Notes: generated by a model not told the origin, from the sequence alone. Counted from the first letter of the stretch, positions 32,945-43,615 are shown. The stretch is 64,000 nt of DNA from Hermatobates lingyangjiaoensis (GCA_026182355.1 JAPFBL010000553.1:62001-126000); one strand, 5' to 3'. A program made the numbers and translations.

Positions 32945-34735
32945 TATTCTTCTTCAACAGAATTCCAGGCAGTTTACTTTTCTATGCTGTATTTCAGTCG
33001 GATATGTTGGAGATGTATGTTCCTTCTTCAAAAGATCTCCAGGCAGTTACTGTACTATGCTGTATTTCAGTCGCATATGTTGAAGATGTATGTTTCTTCT
33101 CAACAGATTTCTAGGCAGTTACTTTATTAATGCTGTATTTCAGTCGTATATGTTGAAGATGTTTCTTCTTCAACAGATTTCCAGGCAGTTACTTTATTAA
33201 TGCTGTATTTCAGTCGTATATGTTGAAGATGTTTCTTCTTCAACAGATTTCCAGGCAGTTACTTTATTAATGCTGTATTTCAGTCGCATATGTTGAAGAT
33301 GTATGTTTCTTCTCAACAGATTTCCAGGCAGTTACTTTATTAATGCTGTATTTCAGTCGTATATGTTGAAGATGTTTCTTCTTCTCACAGATTTCCAGGC
33401 AGTTACTTTATTAATGCTGTATTTCAGTCGTATATGTTGAAGATGTTTCTTCTTCAACAGATTTCCAGGCAGTTACTTTATTAATCCTGTATTTCAGTCG
33501 GATATGTTGGAGATGTATGTTTCTCCTTTAACAGATCTCCAGGCAGTAACTTTACTATGCTGTATTTCAGTCACATATGTTAAAGATGCATATTTCTTCT
33601 TCAACAGATTTCCAGGCAGTTACTTTCTTAATACTGTATTTCAGTCGGATATGTATGTTCCTTCTTCAACAGATCTCCAGACAGTCACTTTTCTATGCTG
33701 TATTTCAATCAGAAATGCTGGTGATGTATGTTTCTTCTTCTGCAGATTTCCAGGCAGTTACATTACTATACTGTGTTTCACTCGGATATGTTGGAGATGT
33801 ATGTTTCTTCTTCAACAGATTTCCAGGTAGTTACTTTATTTTATTATTACTTTACTTTATTTTTATTATTAGTTATTTTATTAATGCTGTATTTCAGTCG
33901 GATATGTTACAGACGTATGTTTCTTCTTCAACAGAATTCCAGGCAGTTTACTTTTCTATGCTGTATTTCAGTCGGATATGTTGAAGAAGTATGTTTCTTC
34001 TTCACCAGATTTACAAGCAGTTACTTTTCTATGCTGTAGTTCAATCGGAAATGCTGGAGATGTATGCTTCTTCTTTAACAGATTTCGAGGCAGTTACTTT
34101 ATTAATGGTGTATTTCAGTCGGATATGTTGGAGATGAATGTTTCTTCTTCAACAGATTTACAAGCAGTTACTTTTCTATGCTGTATTTCAATCGGAGATG
34201 ATAGAGATGTATGTTTCTTCTTTATAGATTTCTCTGCAGTTACTTTTCTATGATGTATTTCAGACAAAAATGCAGAAGATGTATGATTCTTCTTCAATAG
34301 TTTTCCGGGTAGTTACCTTTCTATGCTTTATTTCAGTTGGAGATGCTAGAGATGTATGTTTCTTCTTTATAGATTTCTGCGCAGTTACTTTTCTATGATG
34401 TATTTCAGACAAAAATGCAGAAGATGTATGATTCTTCTTCAATAGTTTTCCGGGTAGTTACCTTTCTATGCTTTATTTCAGTTGGAGATCCTAGAGATGT
34501 ATGTTTCTTCTTCAATAGATTTCCTATGCTGTATTTCAGTCGGAGATGCTAGAGATGTATGTTTCTTCTTCAACAGATTTCCAGACTGTTACTTTTCTAT
34601 GCTGTATTTCAATCAGAAATGCTGGAAATGTACGCTCTTTCTTCAATAGATTTCCAGGCAGTTACTTTTATAAGCTGTATTTCAGTCAGATATGTCGGAG
34701 ATGTATGTATCTTTTTTTAACAGATTTGAGAGACA
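32945..34735. repeat. About 70-bp minisatellite, about 25 units
   Basis: Each unit contains GTATGTTTCTTCTTCAACAG-like sequence, then ATTTCCAGGCAGTTAC, then TGCTGTATTTCAGTCG and a variable ATATGTTGGAGAT. Units are 69-75 bp and drift gradually. Because the period is not a multiple of three, overlapping open frames appear in all three plus frames. They are repeat artefacts. Every unit looks like a 3' splice site. Confidence 0.9.
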
Positions 34736-35325
34736 CAGTTAAGACACATTTTCACGAGATGTGAACAGTTTTTAGAAAGTCAGTAATGAGATACAAGTTA
34801 AATTCAATTCTATAGTTTCCATTTTACTTTGACAAGTGAATCTTCTAAAAAAAGAATCTGTCAAATAGTTTTCTTCAATGCTTTGCAAAGTGACATGGAT
34901 TGTCAGTTGAAGGCCAGCTGAGGTCTTCTAGTTAGCAGGAGCACACATCAGTTTTAGCCTGGTTGACGTTTCTCACATCAGAAGCAGTTTGACAGGTTGA
35001 TCCATGCCTAATGGAAAGTGTTCCGCTGACAGCTATTATCTTCAGTACCAGACAGCTGATTAGATTTGGGCCTCAGGGTGACATCTTTTGTGTCACCTCT
35101 GTTCTAATTTTAAAATCCCTCCCCTTTTCTCCACCCTTTCTTATAATAACACCCAGCTAACACTAATTTCCATATGTTAATCATTTATATTCGTCAGTGG
35201 ATCAGCACAGACAATCATATACCGAACTATTATTTATCAGTCTGATTGTTTAAATAAATAACTGTATTTTAACTTAAGATCTATGCAAGCAGGTATTGTA
35301 TGATATTTACTCATGATTAGAGAAG
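34736..35325. other. Balanced-composition unique DNA
   Basis: 34860-35120 is less AT-rich and not repeated elsewhere in the window. I cannot support an exon. Confidence 0.35.
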
Positions 35326-35329
35326 AAAA

Positions 35330-35530
35330 GAAACACCAGGTGTTCCCACACAAAAAAGCATCTCTTCACCCAACGCATTTCGAACACTTAGTGTTCATCA
35401 TTAGATTGCATCTGCCTCAGTAAGGCTGTCTTAACATCACTTTAGATTGAAAAAGTGTTCAAACCACGTTGCATGATTCAATATTCTTTGCAACGAAAGA
35501 TATAGTGTTTCTTTTACGCTCTAATCTTTA
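35330..35530 (-). mobile_element. Family C end, decayed hammerhead
   Basis: On the minus strand it reads CTAATGATGAACACTAAGTG, then TTCGAAATGCGTTGGGTG, preceded by CTTACTGAGGCAGATG as in the array at 16.7-17.3 kb. The core has CUAAUGA, so it should be inactive. Outer edges near 35330 and 35530 are weakly inverted. Confidence 0.5.
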
Positions 35531-36285
35531 GAAAACTGTATTGTAATCATTTACATCAGCTAATAATACTAAAACTTAAGGTGTATATTCTAATATTTGT
35601 GCTACAGAAGTTAGAATTAAGTTCAACATTTAACAAAAATTTATTGCATGGTGATATTGTTGCAGTAAATATTAAATATTTGCTTTCCATATAGTATGAA
35701 ATATAAATACATTTAAGTTTTGCGTTCAAAAGGAAATTTTCTGATCAAGTTTTGATGTACTTTGTGCCTAAGAAAATAAATCTCACCAAGGGGTTTCTGT
35801 TTGCATAGCTATATAGCCTACCATAGTCTAAAACACAGTAAGAAATCAAAAACCATAATCATGATTTATACATATAATACATATTAATTATATGTTAAGG
35901 GAGTTGCTAATTATCCTAGTTATGGACTCTTTGTTATGAATACCATTATTTACAGATTTTTCTGCAAAATAGATTCATACCTAATTTGTAAATATCGATC
36001 TGTAAATATCTCTTGATATTACGCGAACTCCTTCCAAGAAATAACTTTCTCACACAGTGGACTTAGGTCTGTATTAGTTCAGAGCAGTCTATCTATCCTG
36101 GTTCAAGAAACACAGCTACCATAAATCTGATACTAAAGACAAGGTACATGTATAAATTCTTTAGTACAATGGTATTCTCATGGTACCAATTATATGTTAG
36201 GTTAGGTTGAAGTGGTTCATCCATAGAAGGACACATGTAAACAGAACATTGGTCATTTGTGACAACTAACTCAAGTTTATTTAAA
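35531..36285. other. AT-rich spacer
   Basis: I see no supported feature. Confidence 0.45.
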
Positions 36286-36289
36286 GAAA

Positions 36290-36460
36290 GATCTTTAACG
36301 AGTAACTGGCATTCTACAGGCTCGGGACCAACGGCTTAATGTCCTCTCCGAAGGATGACATTCTCAGATTTATTCACCTCTTGCATGTAAAATTCCAATG
36401 TGGGTATTGAACCCCGGATCCACTACTCTAGAGGTACATTGTAATAGGCTAACCTGGCAA
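36290..36460 (-). mobile_element. tRNA-derived SINE, minus copy
   Basis: On the minus strand a degraded B box (GGTTCAATACCC), GTGAATAAATCTGAGAATG, ACATTAAGCCGTTGGTCCCG and AGTTACTCGTTAAAGAT follow the 24508 layout. The tail is missing. Confidence 0.7.
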
Positions 36461-37015
36461 CTGATTATATTGTAATAGCATTAACTGATTCAGAGGATTA
36501 AACTACAGAACTGAACCTACAGTTGAGTACAAGGGTTCAGTGGTAGTACTACTCAGTGGTATATACAATAATCTCTCTATACTTATAGATAAATTTATTA
36601 CAGTTAAACTTTCGTTTATATTTCTATAGATATACATAACATTATAAACATCCTCCAAGGCTATACATATGTTCCCTAAACAAGGCTTAGGGAAAGCCTA
36701 GTCACTTAGAAAAAAGATGTAATCTTCTTAAGTATAATTCTACTACTTTCATGACGAAAAACTCTTCTGTTAGATATTTTCATTTTAAAAGTTATTCAAA
36801 CAATTATTCAGCTAAACATCTAATTAATAATTCTAACAAAGTGTTAAACAATTATTCCATTACATAAAAAAGTCATCTTTTATAAAGAGTTTGTATCTGT
36901 AATAAATTATATATAAATAATAAACTATTATTTATTTTGTACAAAAATTTTTGTTTTTTTTTACAAAAAAAAGTTAAATAATTATTCTGAAATCTTGGAT
37001 TATATACTATGTTAA
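36461..37015. other. AT-rich spacer
   Basis: I see no supported feature. Confidence 0.45.
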
Positions 37016-37019
37016 TGAT

Positions 37020-37175
37020 ATGGTCCCAACATTTGCAGCAAGAGCGCGAACGGGCCATATTGTGGCGAATAAATATTTACACCGGTTCAACTTAACTAAC
37101 AGTGCTCTAAGTGGAGTCTGCTTGTTAGAAGAGGAAAGCCTAGAACATATTCTTCTCCAGTGCTCTATTATCATC
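37020..37175 (+). pseudogene. Non-LTR retrotransposon, post-RNase H remnant
   Basis: The frame reads ARTGHIVANKYLHRFNL, then TNSALSGVCLLEEESLEHIL, then LQC. This is the R-TGH...YLHRF...C...E-x-x-x-H-I-L-x-x-C pattern after RNase H in jockey/I-type ORF2 proteins. The first Cys pair is degraded (GVCLLEEES). It is truncated at both ends. Confidence 0.75.
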
Positions 37176-37890
37176 ATTATCATCTTCTATTATTATATTT
37201 AATGTTACATTAATTGATTGTTAGTTATAATGGTTTGAACAAATTTAATGTTGTTATATATAATTTACTGTTCAATGTTCGTTTCTAATTTGTTTCTGAT
37301 ACTCTTACGTATAAGAGCTAGTTATGTATGAATGTAGACACAGTTTACACACAAACAAATTATTCCATGTAGATAAGTATATAATTTCAAAGTGTTTCTG
37401 TAACAAGGAATTGTAATGGTATCTTTAACCAATAATTTATCGCAAGTCATCATGCAATTTGAATAACTTAAATATAGTTTAAAACAAATTTTTTTTAACA
37501 ATTTATAAATTAATTAGAAAAAGTGTTAAAAATTAGACCACTGTCTAATTTTTAATTATAAGAAAATTTTACCAGTAAATTTCTTGCGTCATTTTCCTAA
37601 TCTAAAAAGGTTGTAGTATAATATTTTTTTTAAATTTAAAAAAAAGTCATGAAAAATATATGTAATTAAGAATGCCTGGTGGAAGAAGAAATAAAAAAAA
37701 ATTAAAAATATGTCATGCGGTCGTTTATTTTAAAAGCAACCAGTTGAAAACAGCTTTTCTAGACAGGTGACAGGCATTTAGTTTTTTTCCCCCTCTTTAT
37801 TTTAGCTGTGTCATTGATGAAATTATATAGCAAACTTGATTCCAACTAGTGCCCAAAAACTGATCAAATATCATTTGGCATTTGAATATA
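37176..37890. other. AT-rich spacer
   Basis: I see no supported feature. Confidence 0.45.
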
Positions 37891-37894
37891 TATA

Positions 37895-38125
37895 TATATG
37901 ATCAATGATCAATCCACAATACGTAAATGGGAAAACAAGACTAAGATCTTTCAACCGTAACAAGCGGTCTTCGTCAGAGTCAAAAACCCAACAGACTCTG
38001 ACGTCAAAAGCGTTTTTGACTCTGACGAGGACCGCTTGTTACGGTTGAAATATCTTAGTCTTGTTTTTCCATTTTCTTATTGTGGTTTGATCACTAATTC
38101 TTACTTCCGTCTTTATGTGAAATCT
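37895..38125. mobile_element. Fold-back of family A ends
   Basis: A minus copy (37898-37990) with an intact hammerhead at 37939-37981 faces a plus copy (38005-38120). In the plus copy GAAAGATC has become GAAATATC and the core linker reads CTGACGAGG. (TA)n lies at both outer ends. Confidence 0.8.
37939..37981 (-). ncRNA. Hammerhead motif, family A
   Basis: It has stem I GACT/AGTC, CTGACGA, the CCG/CGG-centred stem II and GAAA with stem III AGATCT, identical in design to 1467-1509. Confidence 0.65.
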
Positions 38126-38146
38126 TTATATATATATAAACTATAT

Positions 38147-38280
38147 TGACACAAAGAAAACTCAGAAATGAAACAGAAACTCACTACTATCTTCCTGATG
38201 ACAAGGACATCGAAATATAGTAGTGAGTTTCTGTTTCATTTCTGAGTGTTCTTTGTGTCAATATAGTTTATTTAGTTCGT
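38147..38280. mobile_element. Fold-back, family I
   Basis: Arms of about 55 bp pair around CTTCCTGATGACAAGGACAT. The plus strand keeps CTGATGA and GAAATATAG, but stem II is nearly absent. The left arm stops at ACTACTAT, just before the motif, so the palindrome is centred on the ribozyme remnant. Confidence 0.65.
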
Positions 38281-38334
38281 GGAATCTCTTCATTTAATTG
38301 ATATACTCGTATATAAATATAAACATAAAATGAA

Positions 38335-38572
38335 AGGTCCGTGTGGACAATAAACACTTTAACACAGAGAAAAGAACATAGAAAGACACTATAGAACTCA
38401 ATTTGATATATCGACATCCGTCGTCAGCGGGAAGAAGTGCGAAGTACTCGCGTTGAGAAGCAAACTGCTACTTCGCACTTCTTTCCGGTGACGACGGATG
38501 TCAAAATATCGAAGTGAGTTCTGTAGTGTCTTTCTGCGTTCTTTTCTCTGTGTTAAAGTGTAAATATATACA
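38335..38572. mobile_element. Fold-back, PLE 3' end related to 40140
   Basis: The arms at about 38360-38450 and 38470-38563 are inverted copies containing GTGACGACGGATGTC and AAATATCGAAGTGAGTTC. The left half matches the 3' end of the element at 40140-40260. The hammerhead core reads GTGACGA on the plus side and is mutated. Confidence 0.65.
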
Positions 38573-38619
38573 TATATATATATATTCACTTAATAAACAA
38601 AAAAACAATCCAAACTGGA

Positions 38620-38850
38620 CACAATAAGAATTCAAAATTTAAGTTAGCTAGCACACAAAGTAAGGAAACACACCTACGAACTCAAATTTTCGGGTAATCC
38701 GTCTTCAGGAGAAAAGAGAAAGGAAGACCAAGCGGTGGTTACTAGCCTTTGCATCTACAACGTGCTTGGTCTCCTGAAGACGGATGGCCCTAATATTTGA
38801 GTTTGTAAGTGTGTTTCTTTACTTTGTGTGCCACCTCTCTTCAATTTTGA
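38620..38850. mobile_element. Fold-back of family E ends
   Basis: A minus copy with an intact hammerhead (38681-38711) faces a plus copy at 38760-38830. In the plus copy the stem reads CGGATGGCCCTAA and the GAAA box is lost. Confidence 0.7.
38681..38711 (-). ncRNA. Hammerhead motif, family E
   Basis: It has stem I CTC/GAG, CTGAAGA, stem II CGG/CCG and GAAA with an A/U palindromic stem III, identical in design to 18196-18226. Confidence 0.6.
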
Positions 38851-38934
38851 GCAGTTATATATATAATATATATATAATATATATATTAAGAAAATTATTA
38901 GGTTACCAGTGGATTACAAGAAAATTATTAGGTA

Positions 38935-39045
38935 AAAATAACATCTTTCTCAGAGGATAAATAATGCTGAAGCCGCTGTGCTTTTTAATAGAACTTGTTT
39001 AAAGGACTACTTGCTGCCATTATGGACCAATATACATATATATAT
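38935..39045 (+). pseudogene. PLE N-terminal fragment abutting (TA)n
   Basis: The frame at 38962-39045 reads NAEAAVLFNRTCLKDYLLPL, then WTNIHIY, and runs directly into the TA tract, which continues as YIYIY in the same frame. The F-N-x-x-C-x-x-(E/D)-x-L-L-P pattern recurs at 39155, 7100, 12680 and 40000. I infer the N-terminal end of a PLE ORF. Confidence 0.5.
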
Positions 39046-39058
39046 ATTATATATATTT

Positions 39059-39195
39059 TATTAAAGTAGACGGCAGCTTCCGCATTTACGACTTTTTTGC
39101 TCGTTTTCTCTAGTTTTCTTACTAGTTTTACTAGTAACTAGAGAAAACGAGCAAAAAAGTCGTAAATGCGGAAGCTGCCGTCTACTTTAATAAAA
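39059..39195. mobile_element. Near-perfect 137-bp palindrome of a PLE N-terminal fragment
   Basis: The arms (AAAGTAGACGGCAGCTTCCG outermost) pair almost perfectly around a centre of TTACTAGTTTTACTAGTAA. The plus arm reads NAEAAVYFNKICLQENLLPI, then YTNIYI, into (TA)n. A third copy of the arm, inverted and truncated, is at 43760-43825. Confidence 0.85.
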
Positions 39196-39225
39196 TATGT
39201 TTACAAGAAAATCTGCTGCCAATAT

Positions 39226-39231
39226 ACACTA

Positions 39232-39288
<57 letters not shown>
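39226..39288. repeat. (TA)n microsatellite
   Basis: Long TA run with one AATA break. Confidence 0.95.
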
Positions 39289-39290
<2 letters not shown>

Positions 39291-39329
39291 TTCAACAATA
39301 TATGGACCGTTTGATAGAATAGGTGTGTT

Positions 39330-39573
39330 CTCTGATCGGAGTTCGGTCAATTTTCCAGGATAAAAAATTAAACTCTCATTGCCAACGTTTCGGTTTTATT
39401 TAAAACCTTTTTCATAGGCAGAAGTAAGAATTTTTTTAACTAAGAAAATGAAATTTACATTATTTAAAGGAACGACAATGTTAACCGGACAAAACCTTCG
39501 ACTAAACTTATATATATATAAAGTTAAGTGAGTCTTTGTTATGTTTCTGTCTAGGTGTCATAGTTTAGTTTAA

Positions 39574-39615
<42 letters not shown>
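39330..39615 (-). mobile_element. PLE end, family D variant with defective hammerhead
   Basis: On the minus strand at 39383-39415 it reads GCCTATGAAAAAGG, TTTTAAATAAAACC and GAAACGTTGGC. Stem I GCC/GGC, stem II GGUUUU/AAAACC, GAAA and ACGU are all present, but the core reads CUAUGA, one base short of CUGAUGA. A long (TA)n follows at 39574-39614. Confidence 0.6.
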
Positions 39616-39616
<1 letters not shown>

Positions 39617-39945
39617 TGTATAATGCAATCGGGATTCGGTCAATTTTCCAGGATCAAAATCAAACTCTCAATGCCGACGTTTCGGTTTTATTTAAAACCT
39701 TTTTCATATGCCTACAAACAAAGGATGACAAGAAATCATATATAAACATCAACATATAACTAACATCAAAATGGAATATTACAGTTGTGAAAAAACAAAA
39801 GTATATATACAAGTAGAAGTAATAGAAAAGCAATAAACATTTTTATGAACTTACAGAAGTCAGAATTTTTGAATTAGAAAAATGATGAAATTTTGATCCT
39901 GGAAAATTGACCGAATCCCGATTGCATTATACACCTATTCTATCC
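39613..39945. mobile_element. Element bounded by inverted ends, family D variant
   Basis: The ends (AGGTGTATAATGCAATCGGG and its reverse complement) pair over about 45 bp at 39613-39657 and 39890-39945. Inside is a second defective hammerhead (39680-39712, core CATATGA). I see no coding sequence. Confidence 0.6.
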
Positions 39946-39959
39946 AACGGTTGATATAT

Positions 39960-40125
39960 TATTGAATTTGTTATATATATATTGGTATACTTTGGGAGCA
40001 GACCTTTCCTTATATGATACCACAAAGATGGAAAAGTAGCATTAAAAATCTTGAAAAGGTATGTAGGAAACATACTAAACTTAATATTGGCAAGATATTT
40101 AATGAGGTATATATATGTATATATA
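39960..40125. pseudogene. PLE N-terminal fragment
   Basis: The plus strand reads IKNLEKVCRKHTKLNIGKIF, then NEV, ending in (TA)n, which matches the lysine-rich and F-N region of other fragments. The minus strand at the same place reads IRKGLLPKYTNIYI. Two frames carry halves of the motif, so this is a rearranged or inverted junction. Confidence 0.4.
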
Positions 40126-40134
40126 TACTTCGAA

Positions 40135-40360
40135 TAAAATGAAAGGTCCGTGTGGACAATAAACACTTTAACACATAGAAAAGAACACAGAAAGACACTA
40201 CAGAACTCACTTCGATATTTCGACATCCGTCGTCATCGGGAAGAAGTGCGAAGTACTCGCGTTGAGAAGCAAACTACTACTGGCCTCCAGAGTAACTCGT
40301 GGAACCACCGCAATGCTGCTCCCCAGCGGAGGAGAGGAAAAATAGAAATCCTTCCAATAT
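40135..40360 (-). mobile_element. PLE 3' untranslated region and end
   Basis: This lies directly downstream of the endonuclease at 40521-40799 in the minus orientation. It contains the GGAGGAGAGGAAAAATAGAA block (plus strand) shared with 3.9 kb and a hammerhead-like motif (CCGATGA, GAC/GUC stem II, GAAATATC) whose first box has one substitution. The end sequence CACACGGACCTTTCATTTTA also bounds 38335 and 53150. Confidence 0.65.
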
Positions 40361-40520
40361 TTATTTAGAAAACAAGATAAAAAATATATAAAATACGAAA
40401 TAAAAATAAATTATAATAATAAAATAATAATAATAAAGTAATAGTAATAATAATAATAATAATAATAAAATAATAAATAATAATAATAAAAAATAATAAT
40501 AATAATAAAATAAAAAATAA
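40361..40520. repeat. (AAT)n simple repeat
   Basis: AT-only trinucleotide repeats lie in the untranslated region of the element, in the position of the A/T repeats in the 19-kb palindrome. Confidence 0.9.
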
Positions 40521-40840
40521 TTAACGGTACAGGTTGAGACCAGGAGGAGAACGAGCCCCAAGGAGGCATATGAATGCCTCTTCGGAAGCTCTAAGGGTGA
40601 CATGGGGATTAGACTCGGGGATTTGTTTGAGGATTTGTACCCTGAAACAATCATTGAAAGGGAGGTCATGGGAATTAGCATGGATAGCTATGGGTAGGTC
40701 TCTGCGCTGACCAACGGACGCCCTGTGATTGTTCATACGCAGGCTCAGCTTGGTTGAAGCCAAGCCAACGTAAAAAGCATCACATCGAGTACACTCCAAA
40801 CGGTAAAACGCAGTTACAGGAAGTGCAAGATGTATCAGAT
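40521..40840 (-). pseudogene. PLE GIY-YIG endonuclease, 5'-truncated
   Basis: On the minus strand it reads MECTRCDAFYVGLASTKLSL, then RMNNHRASVG with the catalytic Arg, then HVTLRASEEAFICLLGARSP with the catalytic Glu, ending GLNLYR and a stop. It shares the design of the 19-kb copies but is clearly divergent. The ATG is internal. Upstream CTSCNC residues sit in another frame, showing a frameshift near 40808, and the sequence then runs into (TA)n. No RT is present. Confidence 0.85.
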
Positions 40841-40844
40841 GTAT

Positions 40845-40880
40845 ATATATATATATATAATATAATATATATATATATAT
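40845..40880. repeat. (TA)n microsatellite
   Basis: TA run between two PLE fragments. Confidence 0.95.
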
Positions 40881-41001
40881 CAGTTGGGTTTTTGACTCTG
40901 ACGAAGACCGCTTGTTACGGTTGAAAGATCTTAGTCTTGTTTTCCCATTTCTTATTGTGGTTTGATCATTGATTGTTGTTTCACGTGTTTTATGTGAAAT
41001 C

Positions 41002-41008
<7 letters not shown>
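40881..41008 (+). mobile_element. PLE terminal fragment, family A, full end
   Basis: A complete family A end from CAGTTGGGTTTTTG through the hammerhead to GTGAAATCTTTT, flanked on both sides by (TA)n. It is a useful reference copy. Confidence 0.7.
40894..40936 (+). ncRNA. Hammerhead motif, family A
   Basis: Sequence and pairing as at 1467-1509, with no substitution in any box. Confidence 0.65.

Positions 41009-41043
<35 letters not shown>
41009..41043. repeat. (TA)n microsatellite
   Basis: Simple TA run at the outer end of a family A copy. Confidence 0.95.
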
Positions 41044-41045
<2 letters not shown>

Positions 41046-41930
41046 CCTTTGTTTAACTTTCTCAAAGGAAAAGGTTACTTATCAGATTGTATCTTTGAAA
41101 ACAAATTGCTTTGAGTGTTGGTAAATGAAGTAAACTGGTGTTTACTCGAACCACTATATTATTGCTTTATTTTAGGAAGAGTGAATTAACGAACCAGTTA
41201 TTAAAGGTTTATACAGAGACTGCCAGCTTCTATGACAGGCCCCATCATTAGAATGGACACTTTATTGCCGTCTCTCCCAATCGCCTCCATGAATAATTTA
41301 ACATATACAGTTATTTAAAAACCCTTCCTTCTTTTCATAATTATATATCTTTCTTTAGTCTTTCGAGGAGAAATATTTTCATTTAAATTTACTACCTAAC
41401 GTCTAATTTATCCTCTTAACACCAATATGAAATAACTTTGAAAAAAAAAAAAAAAGTTTCCACGCGAGTTTTAGATTTATTATGTTAATGGCGGCTTTTT
41501 AAATTCATATATTCATTAGATAGATTTGTTGCCGTCTTATTTAAGTCGTACCTAATAAATTCTTATTGATGATAAAATAATATTTGTCCGTTATATCAAT
41601 CGTTATTTAAATTAATAGCTACTTTAGAACTTTTTTTTTTCTTTAGCAATCATTTAAAATCCTTTCTCAATAAGTCAAAACAATTGCATTATTAATTTTT
41701 CTTTGAAATAATTTGAAAGTTACTTTTTTGTTTTAATAATTGATTTCCTTTGCAGAATATCAAAGTTCTAATAATTAACGTTCTAAATTAACAGTCTGCC
41801 TATTTTTCTTCTTACTATTTTCTAATAAAAGAGAAAATAACTCTGGTGCCCAGAGTAATAACTTTCCACAAGATTTAAGCATTAACTCTATTTACAATAT
41901 GTTATAAAGGAATCAAAAAAAAAAAATAGT
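41044..41930. other. AT-rich spacer with a unique island
   Basis: 41200-41300 is a balanced-composition stretch (GCCAGCTTCTATGACAGGCC and on), not repeated in the window. The rest is AT-rich. Confidence 0.4.
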
Positions 41931-41934
41931 ATAC

Positions 41935-42660
41935 CCAGGTAAGAAGAATAAGTTTCCCCTATGACCCTTTGGTGGAGGAGGGGGAATCTACCAATTTTAG
42001 AGGGATAAGTTTACTCCTGTAAGTGAGTTACGTTTACCCATGTAAGAGTGTTAGGTTTACTCATAAAAAATGGGTAAATCTACCCAAGTAAAAGAGGAAA
42101 TCTACCCATTTAATAGAGGTAAGTTATCCTCTACCAATGTAATAGAGATAAGTTTACCAATGTGTGAGAGGTAAATCTACCCATTTAAGAGAGGTAAGTT
42201 ATCATTTACCAATGTAATAGAGGTAAGTTTACCCATGTGTGAGAGGTAAATCTACCCATTTAATAGAGGTAAGTTATCATTTACCAAGGTAATAGAGGTA
42301 AGTTATCCTCTACCAATGTAATAGAGGTAAGCTTACCCATGTGCGAGAGGTAAATCTACCCATTTAAGAGAGGTAAGTTATCATTTACCCATGTAATAGA
42401 GGTAAGGTTACCCATGTTTGAAAGGTAAATCTACGCATCTATAGGGTTTAATTTTACTCATGAAAGAAAAGTGAGTTTTTCCAAAAGGAGTAACTTAACC
42501 CATGATAGAGGAGTAAGTTTACACCTGTAAGAGGTGTAAGTTTGTCCATGTAACGGAGTAAATCACACATGTAAGACGAGTCGTTTTACTGCTGTAATAA
42601 GTTAGGTTTATGCAGGTAAGAGGTGTAACTTAATTCATGGATAGAAGAGTAAGTAGGATA
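41935..42660. repeat. 23/29-bp minisatellite
   Basis: Units of the type ACCCATGTAATAGAGGTAAG, some with a 6-bp extension, are repeated about 28 times, best conserved at 42050-42440. Many units contain GAGGTAAGTT, a strong match to the 5' splice-site consensus. Confidence 0.9.
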
Positions 42661-43380
42661 AATATTTCCCTCTTACTAAAGTCCTCCTATTGATTCAGGT
42701 CATTGCTTTGTTACTTAAACAATGTAAATTTGCTAGTAACTTTGCTGTTTATTATCCCATTTATTTGATCTTATAAAAAAAAAACAGAAAAAGAAACAAA
42801 ATTGATTCAAGACGAGATAGAAGTTTAAACAGAATTGGTGTCCCGTTAATGTCAAAGTCGCCTTGCAGGTGAAGTAACGCTCAACCCTAATAAGTGCAAA
42901 ACTTTTAATTAGCTTCCTCAATGACTACAACAGTTGCTTCATAAATAAGTTCAGATATCGTTCAGAGTTTAACGAAAAGAAAGAGATTTAATGAATGATA
43001 AATGCGATAGAAAAGAAATGTTTAATTTATAAACAACCTATCTATATAATGGTATCTATTAACGGTATTCCCCTCTAACATCTCATCCATTAATTTTCAT
43101 CAGAATCAAAATGATTAAAAAAATCAAAACTGGGATAGTGTAAAACATTATAACATGAAAGTATCATTTTTATTTCACTTATAATGCTTAAATTATGATT
43201 GTTTAATAAGTTCCTCTTTTATATATCCAATAGGAAACCAATTCTAAGACTTTTCTTGTCGTTCGAATCACACAATTTATTACTTATTCATTGTTTCAGT
43301 ATTAGAACAGACAAAAGTTGATTATTCCAAAATATAAACAACTTGAAAACAAATTCTTACCTAAATATTAGATACTGATA
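42661..43380. other. AT-rich spacer
   Basis: I see no supported feature. Confidence 0.45.
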
Positions 43381-43385
43381 ATTGC

Positions 43386-43420
43386 ACTATATATATATAT
43401 ATAATATATATATATATAAA
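43386..43420. repeat. (TA)n microsatellite
   Basis: Interrupted TA run. Confidence 0.95.
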
Positions 43421-43424
43421 AAAA

Positions 43425-43550
43425 ATAAAATAAATTCAAAACGAAGGAAACACACAGAAAGACACAGACATAACTCACATCGATATTTCGATGTCAGTTT
43501 GTCTGTGTCTTTCTGTTTGTTTCCTTCGTTTTGAATTTATTTTATTTTAA
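43425..43550. mobile_element. Short fold-back, family I-like
   Basis: About 50-bp arms (AATTCAAAACGAAGGAAACA) face each other around a minus-strand CGAAATATCGATGTGAGTT half-motif. The left arm is longer, and the CUGANGA half is missing. Confidence 0.65.
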
Positions 43551-43583
43551 AAAAGTCCGCTGGACCGTTTCTTTTAATTGTGG

Positions 43584-43615
<32 letters not shown>

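Noticed and set aside
33504..34253. Overlapping 90-135-codon frames in all three plus frames
   Set aside because: They come from the ~70-bp minisatellite and repeat the same peptides in different frames.
39059..39195. microRNA precursor hairpins
   Set aside because: The long perfect palindromes are inverted copies of PLE fragments with coding remnants. Nothing suggests Drosha-type processing, though small RNAs from them are possible.
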